Assembly: GCA_965153355.1 (NCBI GenBank)
Contig: OZ231127.1
Span: 19,964,001-20,028,000, forward strand
DNA from: Flaccisagitta enflata
Lineage: Eukaryota > Chaetognatha > Sagittoidea > Aphragmophora
Reading direction: 5' to 3'
Length of the DNA: 64,000 nucleotides
Below the pieces are notes generated by a model that saw only the letters and a program-made list of their open reading frames with translations, ran no database searches and had not been told where the DNA came from. Positions 25,701 through 37,303 of this stretch are shown in pieces (positions within the stretch are counted from its first letter, which is position 1; each line of letters begins with the position of its first letter). Position numbers and translations under genes: made by a program.

Positions 25701-27076
25701 GACTGATTTGAAGCCTCAGAACAATAAATTGAGGCCCGAGGGGCCCAATTTGCGGCCTAAGAGGCCTGAGAATTTGGATTTGAGGTCTGAGAGGCCTAAT
25801 TTGAGGCTTGAGAGGCCAGTTTTGAGGCCTGAGAGGTTAATTTGAGGCCTGAGAGGTTAAATTTGAGGCCTGAGAGACAAGATTTGAGGCCTGAGAGGCC
25901 AGATTTGAGGCCTGAGAGGCCAAATTTGAGGCCTGAGAGGCCAGATTTGAGGCCTAAGGGGCCTGAGGGGGGGACGGACGAACGAACGAACGGACAAACG
26001 AAAGTCCCCCTGTGTTCTACAGGACTTCGTCCCCTTCGGGGCCGCTGCCCAAAAGACAGATTTCAGGCCGGAGAGGGCAGGTTTCAGGCCTGAGTGGACA
26101 GATTTCAGGCCTGAGAGGGTAGATTTTAGGCCTGAGAGGGTAGATTTCAGGCCTGAGGAGATAGATTTCAGACCTGAGAAGGCAGATTTAAGTCCTCAGA
26201 GGGCAGATTTCAGGCTTGAAAGGTCAGATTTCACGCCTGAGAGGGCAGATTTCAGGCCTGAGAGGACAGATTTCAGGCCTGAGAGGGTAGATTTTAGGCC
26301 TGAGAGGGCAGATTTCAGGCCTGAGAGAGTAGATTTCAGACCTGAGAAGGCAGATTCAAGGCATGAGAGGGCAGATTCCAGGCCTGAAAGGGCAGATTTC
26401 AGGCCTGAAAGGTCAGATTTCAGGCCTGAGAGGGCAGATTTCAGGCCAGGCTGAGGGGGGGGATGGATAAACAAACAAACAAACGAACGAACGAAAGTCC
26501 CCTGTGTTCTACAGGGCAAAAGCTTAGTCCAAGCTGGATTACCCATTACGCTTACCAGACCTCATCCCTTTTGAGGCCACAACCCTGATCCCTTCACTCA
26601 AAGGGTGTTGCTAACTACATGTTGCTTTTGGCTGTTCAAAAGAGAGACTGGACCAAAACTATGATAACGAGTAAGAAATGAGCTTCAGTAGTAACAATAT
26701 GTCATTTTTCAACCATTTTGAATTTGACTGTTTTCACGTTTTTGCTTGCCATTTCTAAACGGTTTAAGCTACAAAAACCAGATTGCGCTCATCTTGTAGA
26801 TTTTTCAATGTAGATTATTTTGCTTTTTTTAAAAAGTTTCCTAGCTTTTCTAGAAGCAGAGATATCTTTGAAAGAGTGTGCCCCTAAACATTTGTGTTGG
26901 ACCTACAATCATGAGTTTATCATAAGCCCTTATAATATGATATTTACAAAATTTCAGCGTGAGAAAAAATTTGCCGCCATGTTTTTCTAGGTCCTAATAC
27001 CTCATAAAACATTAGAAACATGGTCTGATCCATGGACATTGATGCCCAACTTTATAGGGCTATCGGGGACAGTGTG
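22731..27076. mobile_element. 4.35 kb foldback element with CGAT target duplication
   Basis: The left end CACACTGTCCCCGATAGCCC and the complementary right end GGGCTATCGGGGACAGTGTG begin arms of about 500 bp that remain closely similar (22731-23230 and about 26540-27076). CGAT lies outside each end (22727-22730 and 27077-27080). The arms carry the TTGCCATTTCTAAACGG unit shared with the element at 21041. The interior is a chain of family T modules with GGCCTGAGAGGGCAGATTTC minisatellites in both orientations. No transposase frame is seen. It ends 132 bp from the stop codon of the large zinc-finger gene. Confidence 0.85.
23200..26520. repeat. chain of family T modules and minisatellite
   Basis: At least four partial or complete T ends (about 23205, 24390-24760, 25105-25235, 25397-25530, 25995-26050) alternate with blocks of the roughly 20-bp unit GGCCTGAGAGGGCAGATTTC or its complement. 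The densest blocks are 25740-25960 and 26050-26450. The SGLKSALSGLKS frames are translations of this unit. Confidence 0.85.
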
Positions 27077-27208
27077 CGATAAAATGTTAATGAACAAGTT
27101 TGATGCTAGACGAAAAGCCATAGCTTACACGATGAGCGACATAGTTGATCCATATTCTAATTGTTTTTTTTTCTTGATGTTTCAAGATTGCAATTTTTCA
27201 CTAGCCAA

Positions 27209-30200
27209 TCACGAAATCAGATTGTCCAACTGGAGGAAGGCCGCAAAATGGTCGGCGTAGGGATCACCAGCTGCATCTTCCTCCACCAGCTCGTCTTGCA
27301 CCGTGTCTCTATCACTAACCAACTCTTTGGTCCAATTCGTATCCATCGTGAGACAGGCGCTTTGCTCATCGCCATTCGGATTTACAGCATTGGCATCTTG
27401 AATGAGCGAATCTTTCGCCGCAAAAAGACTCTCCATCGAGTTTGATTGCTTCACATGCGTCGAGATGGCGCGTTTTCTGTCAGCGTCATCTTCTTCATCT
27501 TCGCGTTCCAACTTCTCTTTTTCAGCTTCCAACGGGTCGTCAACTTGACTACCATGCAGCCGTTGATGCCTTTGGAGATCTCGTTCCCATTGGAAGGCGC
27601 GTCCGCATTCCATGCAGCCCAAATTGCCGTTGACGGTCTTCTCCGGGGATGCGTGGGTCTTCTCACGATGAATCTGCAGCCGTCGGTCGTCGATGAAGTA
27701 CTCCCCGCATCGCATGCATCTCGAGTTGGCCTTGGAGCCCGTGATGGAAGTTGTCTCAAGTCGATCGTCTACGACGACGGAGGCATCGAGACAACTGGAA
27801 GATTCCGCAGTCGACGTTGACGACGAGGTTGCCGATGCTGAAGACATGTCGACGAAGGCTTTGAGGTCGTAATGCACGAATTTGGCGAGGGTCTTCGGAT
27901 TGGAGTTGTAGCCACGTTGAAGATGTTTGTTGATCAAAGATCGAGTCTTCTTTTCATCTCGCTTTTGAAGAATGACGCGATGAACGACTTTGACGTGACG
28001 ACGGATGACGTGAGACAATTTGGTGGAAAATGGTAAGGATGATGGTGATAGTGATGACGACGATGATGATGATGACGATGACGACGATGATGATGATGAC
28101 GATGATGATGATGAATCGCCGTCCGTTACCTTACAAATGCGGCAAGTGAAGACTACGTTGGAATGCTGAGACTCTCGATGCATTTCAATGGCCAAAGGAT
28201 CGGCCAAAGGATTTACGCAGCATGGATGAATTTGGCCGCAATAATCCAATGCAGAATCGGAATCGGGTGTCATTTCAAAGGTTTCCTTGTTGACCGCGTC
28301 TTGTTTTTCGAGTCGTTTTTCTTTCTTTTCGGCTTTGGTTTTAAAATTCTTGTTTCGTTGCTCTTTGTCCGGCTTTGCGTTATTGTTTTTTTGGGACTTT
28401 CTGATTTTCTTCTTCAGAGGCTGCAATGGTTCGGAAGAGGATCTTTGCCGTTTGACTGGCCCAGAAGTCGGAGTTACGGATGGAGCAATGTTGTCAGATG
28501 AGGCAATGGCGTCATTCTTATGGGCAAATTTTAGATGCAAACCCAAAGCTTTCGCCGATCTGTACACTTTGCCACATCGGAGACAAGTGGAGTTGTTTTT
28601 GCCGATTTTCGACTCGATATTCTCATTGAAACCCGCGGAGAGGTCATTCATTGGCGCGATTTTCTCATTTTGCTCTCTCTTGATATTTGGCACGATTTTT
28701 ATGTATTTCTTTGCAAACTTGGCGGGGATACTGTGCAGTTTTAAATGCCTTTCGGTGTTATGAGGCCATCCGGAGGAGTAAGAACATTTCACGCATTTGT
28801 ACAACGTGGATTTTGTGTGTGCACCATTGATGTGTTTGATAAGTTTGCTATTGTGTGCGAAAGTTTTCTCGCAAAAGCGGCAGGTGATATCAGTGACTGG
28901 TAGATCAATTTTTTCTGGAGCAACCGCCGATGGTGGAGAAGTGACAGATGACGATGAGGTAACTGATGGTTGCGGGGTGACAGAGGACGAAAAAGTTTCA
29001 GATGATGGAGTGGTGACAGATGACGCTGTGGTGACTGATGATGGAGAGGTGACAGAAAGCGCAGTTTTCAAAGTGTTGGCGATAGAAGATCGGCGTCTGG
29101 TGAGAGGAGGTTTCTGAGAGATGATTGCCAATGATTTTGCAGTTGATGGCTGATTTGTTTCACGGAAATCATTCTTTGTCGTTACTTCTTTGTTTTGTTC
29201 TTTCTTGACACTTGGCACAATTTTCATGTATTTCTTTGCTAGCTTGATGGGGATACCGTGTTGGATGATATGCCTTTCGGTGTTGTGACGCCATCCGGAA
29301 GTGTAAGAACATTTGACACATTTGTATAGCGCGGATTTTGTGTGCACACCTTTGATGTGTGTGTTTAGTCTGTATTTGTAAAAGAAAGCTTTCCCGCACA
29401 AGCGACAGATGCAATCGTCGACTTGAAGATCAGATTTGGCTTGGTCATTCATTGAGGTGGTAACTGATGAAGAAGAAGTGATGAGTGAGGATGAAATGGT
29501 GACAGTTGATGATGTGGTAACTGAGGTTGAAGAGGTTGCAGATGGCGGAGTGGTCACTGATAATGAAGATGTGACAGATGGCAAAGTGGCGACAGATGAT
29601 GAGGGAATGTCAGATGACAATGTTATGAACGTTGATGAAGATGTGGCAGAAATATCCAGTGGGGAAGAGTTGGCGATGGAAGATCGGCCTCTTCTGAGAG
29701 GAGGTCTCTGAGGAATGATAGGGGATGATTTTGTAGTTGGTGATGGCGTTTTGCTCTTGGGTGATGATTTGAGTGATGTAGCTTCAATTTGTGCTTTAGA
29801 GTTGTCTTTTAATTCTAGTGGCTTTGACTCTTGCGTAGCAGCAGCCGTTTTCTCGTGCGCAACCTTAAGATGCAGCTCCAAAGCTTTCGCGGTTCTATAG
29901 ATTTTGCCACATTGAAGGCAAGTGGAGCAAAATGCAGTTTCTTTGTCGATATTATTCGATGTTATACCACTATCTCTTTCAGAGATGCTTATCTTTTCTT
30001 CTACGTTTTCTTTGGATGTGGTAGAATCATCGACAGGCGCAGCCTCTTGTCCTTGGGTTATCTCATTTGCTTGAGCTGTTTCTTGGGTTATCTCATTAGC
30101 TTGTTCTTGGATCATTTCATTAGCTTCAGCTAGTCCTTGGGTCATCTCATTAGCTTGTCCTTGGTTCATTTCATTAGCTTTAGCTTCTCCTTGGGTCATC

Positions 30201-32977
30201 TCATTAGCTTGTCCTTGGTTCATTTCATCAGCTTTAGTTTGTCCTTGGATCATTTCATTGGCTTTAGCTTGTCCTTTGGTCATCTCATTAGCTGTGGCTC
30301 GTCCTTGAATCATATCGTTAGCAGTGACATGTGCGTGTGTCATCTCATTAGCCGAGTGTAAGACTTGTCCTTGGGTCATCTCATCAGCTGAGGGCGAGGA
30401 TTGTCCTTGGGTCATCTCAACATCTGTGGGAGTGGATTTTTTTTCTTCTGTTAAAGGCTTGCTCGTGGATCCTGAAACTTTGTTCTCCTCAGATGCACCC
30501 ACCAGTTTCTTTAGTCTTTCGCCCTGAATTTTTGTTTCATCATTTTCATTTTTAACTTCGTTGTGATACTCTGAATAATTTCCATCGATGCCATGGATGT
30601 CTCGTAAATGCCTGACCACGCTCTTCTTCCAAGGGTATTTGCCTCCGCAGGTGTTGCATTTGAAAGATTTTTCCTTGGTATGAATCGCGTTCACGTGTCT
30701 CTTCAGCTCACATTCAGCGTGATATTTTCTCGAACAATAACTGCACTCATATTTTTTTGTGTAGTCAGCCTTTGTTTCGGTCTTGCTTTCATTTGGCACG
30801 ACTTCTTCCTTTTTTCCGATTTCTCTGTAATGCGAAGCTAGATCAACTTTGATATGATGCTTTTGCCGCAAATGACTTAACACTTGCCGTTGCCAATATT
30901 GAGTGTATCCACATATTTTGCACTCGTATGAAACTGCTTTGGTGTGTATCGCGTTTATGTGCGCCTTCATAAATGTCGAGCAAAAAAAGATCTTGGAACA
31001 GTAACTGCATTCAAGGCGGTTTGGAGAGGCGCTTTTCATCTCATTCGTTGACAGGTTTTCATTCGTCAATCCAGCGCTTTTCAGACTTGAAAGATACTCG
31101 GTGGCGTAGATAAACGTATGAGATTGAAAATCACGCCTAACGCCATGTTGTTGTTTCAAATGTCGCTGAATAGAGCGTAAACGAGTTCCGCTGAATGGGC
31201 ATTTACTGCAAGAAAAACTGACTGCCTTGGGATGGTCGCGCTTCGAGTGGAAATCAAGCTTCTGAATGTCGAGGAAAATCAACTTGCATACGGGACAAGT
31301 TAGCCCTCTTGTAATCATTTTCATCTCTTCCGCATGAACTGCGTTTTTGTGGGCCTGTAAATTGGTTGAGCTTAAAAATGTCTTTGAGCAAAAGCTGCAT
31401 TCAAGACAGTTTGATGAGGCATTTTCCACTTCATTCTTAGACGGGTTTTCACCCATCATTTCAGCGCTATTCGAACTTAAAAGATACTCGGTGGCGTAAA
31501 TTAGGGTGTGAGCGGCAAAATTTTGCCTGATGTCATGTTGCTGTTTCAAATGTCGCTGGATGGACCGTAAACGCGTTGCGCTGAATGGGCATTTGTCGCA
31601 CTTGAAACTGACTGCCTTGGGATGGTCACGCTTAGAGTGAAAGTCGAGGTCCTGAATGTTGCTGAACAACAACTTACATACAGGACAAGGTATGTAATCT
31701 GCTGTAATTCTTTTCGTTTCTGAATATTCATCCGTTGCGTTTGCCTCCTCCATTGTGTTTTCCTTGATGTCATCTTTGATGATCAGATTCGAACAATTTT
31801 CTTCATCCAGAATTTCCTCTTCCTTGGTATCTCCATTTTCTTGAATAACATGTACTTCTTCCTTTGGCGTGACTACATCTTCCCCTTTTTTAACTTCTCT
31901 ATAATGTGAATTATGATCAACTTTGATATCATGCTTTACTCGCAAATGAGTGATCAGTAGATGTCGGAAATATTTACTGAATCCGCACATTTTGCACTCG
32001 TATGAAACTTCTTTGCTATGAACTGCGTTCATGTGCCCATTCAAAATAGTTGAGCAAAGAAAGTTCTTCGAACAGTAGCTGCACTCGAGGCTGTTTTTGA
32101 TGACGTCGACCCGTGTGAAAGCCGCAAAATTACTCTGGATGGTGTGTTCTTGCTTCAAATGTCGCTGGACAGCGCGGAAGCTCTGAGCGATGTAAGGGCA
32201 TTTGGAGCAAAAGAACCCGACCAATCGTGGATGTGCAAGTGACACGTGGCCATACAGCTTTTCTATGTTCAGAAATACCGATGGGCAGATTGGGCAGGTA
32301 ATGATCTTCGCTTTATCCACTATCGCATACTCTTCAACTTTCTTTTCTATGAAATCCACTCGAGCAAGAGCGGCAAAATTGCGCTGGATGCTGTGTTCTT
32401 TTCTCAGATGTCGCCGAACGGTGCCGAATCTTTGAGCGTTGAAAGTGCATTTGGTGCAAAAGAACCCAATCATTCGTGGGTGTGCGTGAGACACGTGGTC
32501 GTCCAGCTTTTCAATGTTCAGATAAGTCGATGAGCAGATGGGGCAAGTGTGGCTCGTATTGGTCTCTTTTGCTTCATCAACCTTGAAGTCATGTTGGCGG
32601 CTTTCTTTGGCTTCCAAGGTCTCCTCGCCTTTCGCGATTTTGATATGAGTTGCAAAGTCTGATTCGATTTCATGTTGTTTTCTAAGGTGACCGATTAATG
32701 AAGCACTCCACATACTAGCGAAAGGACACATGGTGCAGAGGTATTCTCGTGAAATGTCGTGAACATACATCACGTGTTTCTTCAACTTGGTTGGGTTAGA
32801 AAATGATTTGTTGCAAATCTTACAACATATCTTTTTCGATGCCATATCAGGTCGGCCATTTGGGCGCTTAATTGGTTTGAGACGTATCAGAGAGACTTTC
32901 AAGCACTTTGTCAGGTTGAATGAAGATGCTGGGCTGCTGGCTTGATTCTGCCGCGTTTGATTGTTGAATTTCGTCAT
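27209..32977 (-). CDS. giant C2H2 zinc-finger protein, 1,922 residues
   Basis: A single uninterrupted frame, so it is a single-exon coding region. About 26 C2H2 fingers occur, mostly as spaced pairs or triplets rather than one long array. Linkers of the HPKAVSF / HTKAVSY type replace the usual TGEKP. The first finger is CCKICNKSF..HVMYVH and the last CMECGRAF..HQRLH, and the tail ends in LDNLIS. Between fingers are an NEMTQGQ-type repeat (DNA 30030-30440), two Ser/Thr/Val-rich blocks (29450-29690 and 28930-29070) and a serine run (about 28040-28110). Presumably a nuclear DNA-binding regulator (family knowledge); no KRAB, BTB or SCAN domain was recognised. The frame is open further up to 33070, but without ATG. 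I chose the ATG at 32977 (MTKFNNQ); MASKKICCK, 44 codons in, is an alternative. The protein itself is not recognised. Confidence 0.92.
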   Translation of the reverse strand: MTKFNNQTRQNQASSPASSFNLTKCLKVSLIRLKPIKRPNGRPDMASKKICCKICNKSFSNPTKLKKHVMYVHDISREYLCTMCPFASMWSASLIGHLRKQHEIESDFATHIKIAKGEETLEAKESRQHDFKVDEAKETNTSHTCPICSSTYLNIEKLDDHVSHAHPRMIGFFCTKCTFNAQRFGTVRRHLRKEHSIQRNFAALARVDFIEKKVEEYAIVDKAKIITCPICPSVFLNIEKLYGHVSLAHPRLVGFFCSKCPYIAQSFRAVQRHLKQEHTIQSNFAAFTRVDVIKNSLECSYCSKNFLCSTILNGHMNAVHSKEVSYECKMCGFSKYFRHLLITHLRVKHDIKVDHNSHYREVKKGEDVVTPKEEVHVIQENGDTKEEEILDEENCSNLIIKDDIKENTMEEANATDEYSETKRITADYIPCPVCKLLFSNIQDLDFHSKRDHPKAVSFKCDKCPFSATRLRSIQRHLKQQHDIRQNFAAHTLIYATEYLLSSNSAEMMGENPSKNEVENASSNCLECSFCSKTFLSSTNLQAHKNAVHAEEMKMITRGLTCPVCKLIFLDIQKLDFHSKRDHPKAVSFSCSKCPFSGTRLRSIQRHLKQQHGVRRDFQSHTFIYATEYLSSLKSAGLTNENLSTNEMKSASPNRLECSYCSKIFFCSTFMKAHINAIHTKAVSYECKICGYTQYWQRQVLSHLRQKHHIKVDLASHYREIGKKEEVVPNESKTETKADYTKKYECSYCSRKYHAECELKRHVNAIHTKEKSFKCNTCGGKYPWKKSVVRHLRDIHGIDGNYSEYHNEVKNENDETKIQGERLKKLVGASEENKVSGSTSKPLTEEKKSTPTDVEMTQGQSSPSADEMTQGQVLHSANEMTHAHVTANDMIQGRATANEMTKGQAKANEMIQGQTKADEMNQGQANEMTQGEAKANEMNQGQANEMTQGLAEANEMIQEQANEITQETAQANEITQGQEAAPVDDSTTSKENVEEKISISERDSGITSNNIDKETAFCSTCLQCGKIYRTAKALELHLKVAHEKTAAATQESKPLELKDNSKAQIEATSLKSSPKSKTPSPTTKSSPIIPQRPPLRRGRSSIANSSPLDISATSSSTFITLSSDIPSSSVATLPSVTSSLSVTTPPSATSSTSVTTSSTVTISSSLITSSSSVTTSMNDQAKSDLQVDDCICRLCGKAFFYKYRLNTHIKGVHTKSALYKCVKCSYTSGWRHNTERHIIQHGIPIKLAKKYMKIVPSVKKEQNKEVTTKNDFRETNQPSTAKSLAIISQKPPLTRRRSSIANTLKTALSVTSPSSVTTASSVTTPSSETFSSSVTPQPSVTSSSSVTSPPSAVAPEKIDLPVTDITCRFCEKTFAHNSKLIKHINGAHTKSTLYKCVKCSYSSGWPHNTERHLKLHSIPAKFAKKYIKIVPNIKREQNEKIAPMNDLSAGFNENIESKIGKNNSTCLRCGKVYRSAKALGLHLKFAHKNDAIASSDNIAPSVTPTSGPVKRQRSSSEPLQPLKKKIRKSQKNNNAKPDKEQRNKNFKTKAEKKEKRLEKQDAVNKETFEMTPDSDSALDYCGQIHPCCVNPLADPLAIEMHRESQHSNVVFTCRICKVTDGDSSSSSSSSSSSSSSSSSSSSSLSPSSLPFSTKLSHVIRRHVKVVHRVILQKRDEKKTRSLINKHLQRGYNSNPKTLAKFVHYDLKAFVDMSSASATSSSTSTAESSSCLDASVVVDDRLETTSITGSKANSRCMRCGEYFIDDRRLQIHREKTHASPEKTVNGNLGCMECGRAFQWERDLQRHQRLHGSQVDDPLEAEKEKLEREDEEDDADRKRAISTHVKQSNSMESLFAAKDSLIQDANAVNPNGDEQSACLTMDTNWTKELVSDRDTVQDELVEEDAAGDPYADHFAAFLQLDNLIS
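28036..28110 (-). repeat. trinucleotide repeat encoding a serine run inside a finger
   Basis: GAT/GAC-type triplets on the plus strand encode 22 serines in a row on the minus strand. The run lies between the Cys pair (FTCRICK) and the His pair (HVIRRHVKVVH) of one finger. Confidence 0.9.
30030..30440 (-). repeat. coding minisatellite (NEMTQGQ repeat)
   Basis: About 16 degenerate units of 18-30 bp, in frame, encode variants of ANEMTQGQ, NEMNQGQ and NDMIQGR. Most length differences between units are multiples of three, so the reading frame is kept. Likely flexible linker or low-complexity region. Confidence 0.9.
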
Positions 32978-33279
32978 CTTCTTTTCGATGGAATCAGGCG
33001 AGATAAGTAGTTTGATATCTTTAGTTTTTGATAAAAATGAAAATTTGCTTTGCTTACGTGACGAGATCAAGGCGAAAGTAGATAAGTCTTGTAAACAGTA
33101 AAAGGAATTTTGGACGTTTATGTCGATGAATGTGTTGAAATATTTTGAAGATGTATTAACGAGATGAGAATTGATGAGGAAAAGGCGGTGGAAAACCGTT
33201 CAAAGCTGAGGTTTTCGTGATGTGCACTTGATGCACGCTAGAATGCTGGACGTCTTTATTTTCTTTTTTTTTTTTTCAG

Positions 33280-33335
33280 TTGAGGAAGTTCGTGGATAAA
33301 TTCTTCGCGTTAGTGATGAATGAGTAGATGACGAG
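33280..33335 (+). other. candidate 56-nt plus-strand exon
   Basis: A long T tract ending in TTTTTTCAG precedes it and ACGAG/GTAAGT follows, both near-perfect splice sites. It lies upstream of, and opposite in strand to, the giant zinc-finger gene, so it could belong to a divergent transcript. The short sequence carries stops in more than one frame and is probably non-coding if real. Confidence 0.25.
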
Positions 33336-33423
33336 GTAAGTAACAAAATATTGAATATTTCAGCTTCGTGTTCTCTCGTGATTCGTTTTTTAGCGTTTGG
33401 TACCACGTCGATGATAGGATCGG

Positions 33424-33430
33424 TTTTATA
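33424..33430 (-). promoter_or_regulatory. possible TATA box of the giant zinc-finger gene
   Basis: TATAAAA on the minus strand, about 450 bp before the chosen ATG. If used, transcription would start near 33395-33400. A GTAAGC splice-donor-like site on the minus strand at about 33056 would allow a short 5'UTR intron. Position and sequence only. Confidence 0.25.
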
Positions 33431-33531
33431 CACGATGGTTCCAGTCTATTCTCTTGTCTAATCTCGAAGGGTTTCCCATGAGTCTATTCTCTTCCTCGGT
33501 CAACGCCCTTCGTCGGTCAATGTCACCTAAT

Positions 33532-34378
<847 letters not shown>

Positions 34379-34379
34379 A

Positions 34380-34447
<68 letters not shown>

Positions 34448-34448
34448 A
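34379..34448. repeat. (GAAA)n microsatellite
   Basis: About 17 uninterrupted GAAA units. Confidence 0.97.
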
Positions 34449-34540
34449 TCAAGAAGAATTGGGATCTGAGATAGGGGGAAAAGAGCGAAACAATGGATTC
34501 AAAGGCCATTATCAAATTAGAAAATGGCACTCGCTCCACT

Positions 34541-34542
<2 letters not shown>

Positions 34543-34637
<95 letters not shown>
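34543..34637. repeat. (CT)n microsatellite
   Basis: About 47 CT units, ending 155 bp before the start of the candidate gene at 34793. Confidence 0.97.
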
Positions 34638-34639
<2 letters not shown>

Positions 34640-34792
34640 GCTCCCTTTCACGTAATGAGGCAAAATAATGGTCCGTAATTTTGCGTTTGTCTCTCCCTTC
34701 ATTAATTGAATTCGTTGCATTCAATTTTCGTTTGCATTTTTGACTTTTTAAAAGGTTCTGTCTGCCATCTGCCTCGTTCATGCAGAAGAAGA

Positions 34793-35118
34793 ATGACTGC
34801 TCCAGACTTGATTGAGGTGGACATGGAGGGGAGACCCGAAGAAGTAAGAGCTTCTTTGTAATTGTAGTTCAGTATCCGATTCGATCTCAACGCCCTAACA
34901 TGGCTTACAAGTAATGAAATTTGCAGCTAGTCTGTGATATCTTGCAACTTCTTAGATGCGTAAGGAATGACATGAATGTACAATTGTACGCTGCAATCTG
35001 TTTGTGGTCAACAATTATTTCCAAGGTGTCATTACAAGTACACCGAGATGTTGTGACCATTGTGTTGAGTGGTGTCATTGCCCCGTTGTCGTTACTCGTT
35101 AGTCGCGTCAAAATCTAA
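34793..35118 (+). CDS. candidate two-exon gene, 80 residues, ARM-like segment
   Basis: Exon 1 (34793-34843) starts MTAPDLIEVDMEGRPEE with A at -3 and ends at GAA/GTAAGA, a strong donor. An 83-bp intron ends in TTTGCAG. Exon 2 (34927-35118) continues in the same phase to a TAA. The exon 2 product contains ILQLLRCVRNDMNVQLYAA and SGVIAPLSLLV. The spacing of LL, ND, VQ and AA followed by SGVI.PL..L resembles one and a half Armadillo repeats. The protein is short for that family, so it may be a truncated copy, or exon 2 may use another donor (for example AAG/GTGTCA, leading to an acceptor at about 35182). Product not identified. Confidence 0.4.
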
Positions 35119-35229
35119 CAGGTGGCGTAGGAAACGATCATCGTCATGTCCTGACTTGTCTCAACATGTTTTTGGTTCTAGATTTCTAATACATCGTGCG
35201 TCCCGGCTGAGTTAAAGTGAAGAATATCC

Positions 35230-35335
35230 GTTTGTCTATGTACATCCCTATCTTTCTATCTATCCATCTATCTAGATATTTATCTGTTCAGGTATCTATC
35301 CATCTTTCTATTCACTCATCTATCTATTAATCTAC

Positions 35336-35393
<58 letters not shown>

Positions 35394-35403
35394 ATCTATT
35401 CAT

Positions 35404-35454
<51 letters not shown>

Positions 35455-35466
35455 ACTATCTATCTG

Positions 35467-35518
<52 letters not shown>

Positions 35519-35593
35519 CTCATCTATCTATCTGTTCAACTTTTCATCTGTATGACTATCTATCTTTCTATCTATCTATCTATCTATCTATCA

Positions 35594-35624
<31 letters not shown>

Positions 35625-35625
35625 A

Positions 35626-35657
<32 letters not shown>

Positions 35658-35658
35658 G

Positions 35659-35694
<36 letters not shown>

Positions 35695-35775
35695 CTCATC
35701 TATCTAGCTGTTCAACTATTCATCTGTATCTGTATCTGTATTCATCTGTATGACTATCTATGTATCACTTTATCC
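35230..35775. repeat. (TATC)n array
   Basis: More than 500 bp of TATC with scattered variants. The block ATCTATCTACTCATCTATCT..CTGTTCAAC recurs at about 35510 and 35690, so part of the array was duplicated as a higher-order unit. Confidence 0.95.
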
Positions 35776-36058
35776 ATCTTTCTAGCGTGTTCGATCAGCG
35801 TGTTTCATCATGAAATACGCTGTCCTGACTCCAGTGTCTACTGACATGGCCCTATCAAGGCATACACTGGTAGGTTTTGAAATTAAAAGAACAACGAAAA
35901 AATTTCTTTGATTCATTTACATAACTCAAGCACTCTCCCAAGTGCTTTTTGTTTGAATTTCTCATCCAACACACGCTTATCTTTTTGTTCGATTGAAAAC
36001 GGCGCGTGTGCAATGGTTCTACGATGGTTCTATTCATGTATGTCAGTATGTGTTGATA
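35776..36058. other. unassigned stretch
   Basis: No feature recognised. Confidence 0.4.
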
Positions 36059-36203
36059 CAGTTAAAGCCCGCAATAACTGATGTTAAGGGACTAATAAGC
36101 ATATTGCTGTATTTTCAATATGGGCAATATGAAAAATGCCATGGACTAAAATTCCGAATCCGTCATAGGCAGATTTCAAGTCCGTTACGGCGGGGTGTAG
36201 CTG
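36059..36203. mobile_element. pogo/Tigger-like MITE (145 bp)
   Basis: CAGTTAAAGCCCGCAATAAC at the left and CGTTACGGCGGGGTGTAGCTG at the right, TA on both sides. A diverged relative of 22213-22394. Confidence 0.75.
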
Positions 36204-36968
<765 letters not shown>

Positions 36969-37253
36969 TTTTTTTTACATTCCACACCTTTTCTTTTTCC
37001 TTTTCTGTCAACCCAGACTTACCCTCCTTATTTGAGTAGGGATGATCAGCATCTGGTCCACTTTTTTGACCCAACTTTTTCTCTTTTTTTCTTGTCGCGA
37101 ATTCCTTCATTTTCTTTGTTTCCTTTTTTTCTTCCTTTCTTATTACCTTTTCTCCATCTTCGTCTTTTAATCTTCATCCAGGTTTCTTTCTTAAAATGCC
37201 TTCCTTTTGCTTTAGCATCATTCATTTCTTGTCCTTTTTTCTGCCCCTTTCTT

Positions 37254-37255
37254 TT

Positions 37256-37303
<48 letters not shown>

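Noticed and set aside
26196-26546. Frame with LSGLKSALSGLKS repeats
   Set aside because: A translation of the GGCCTGAGAGGGCAG minisatellite of the foldback element.
32978-33070. Extension of the giant zinc-finger protein to 33070
   Set aside because: The frame is open there but starts at TTG; the first ATG is at 32977, and a splice-donor-like site lies within the extension.
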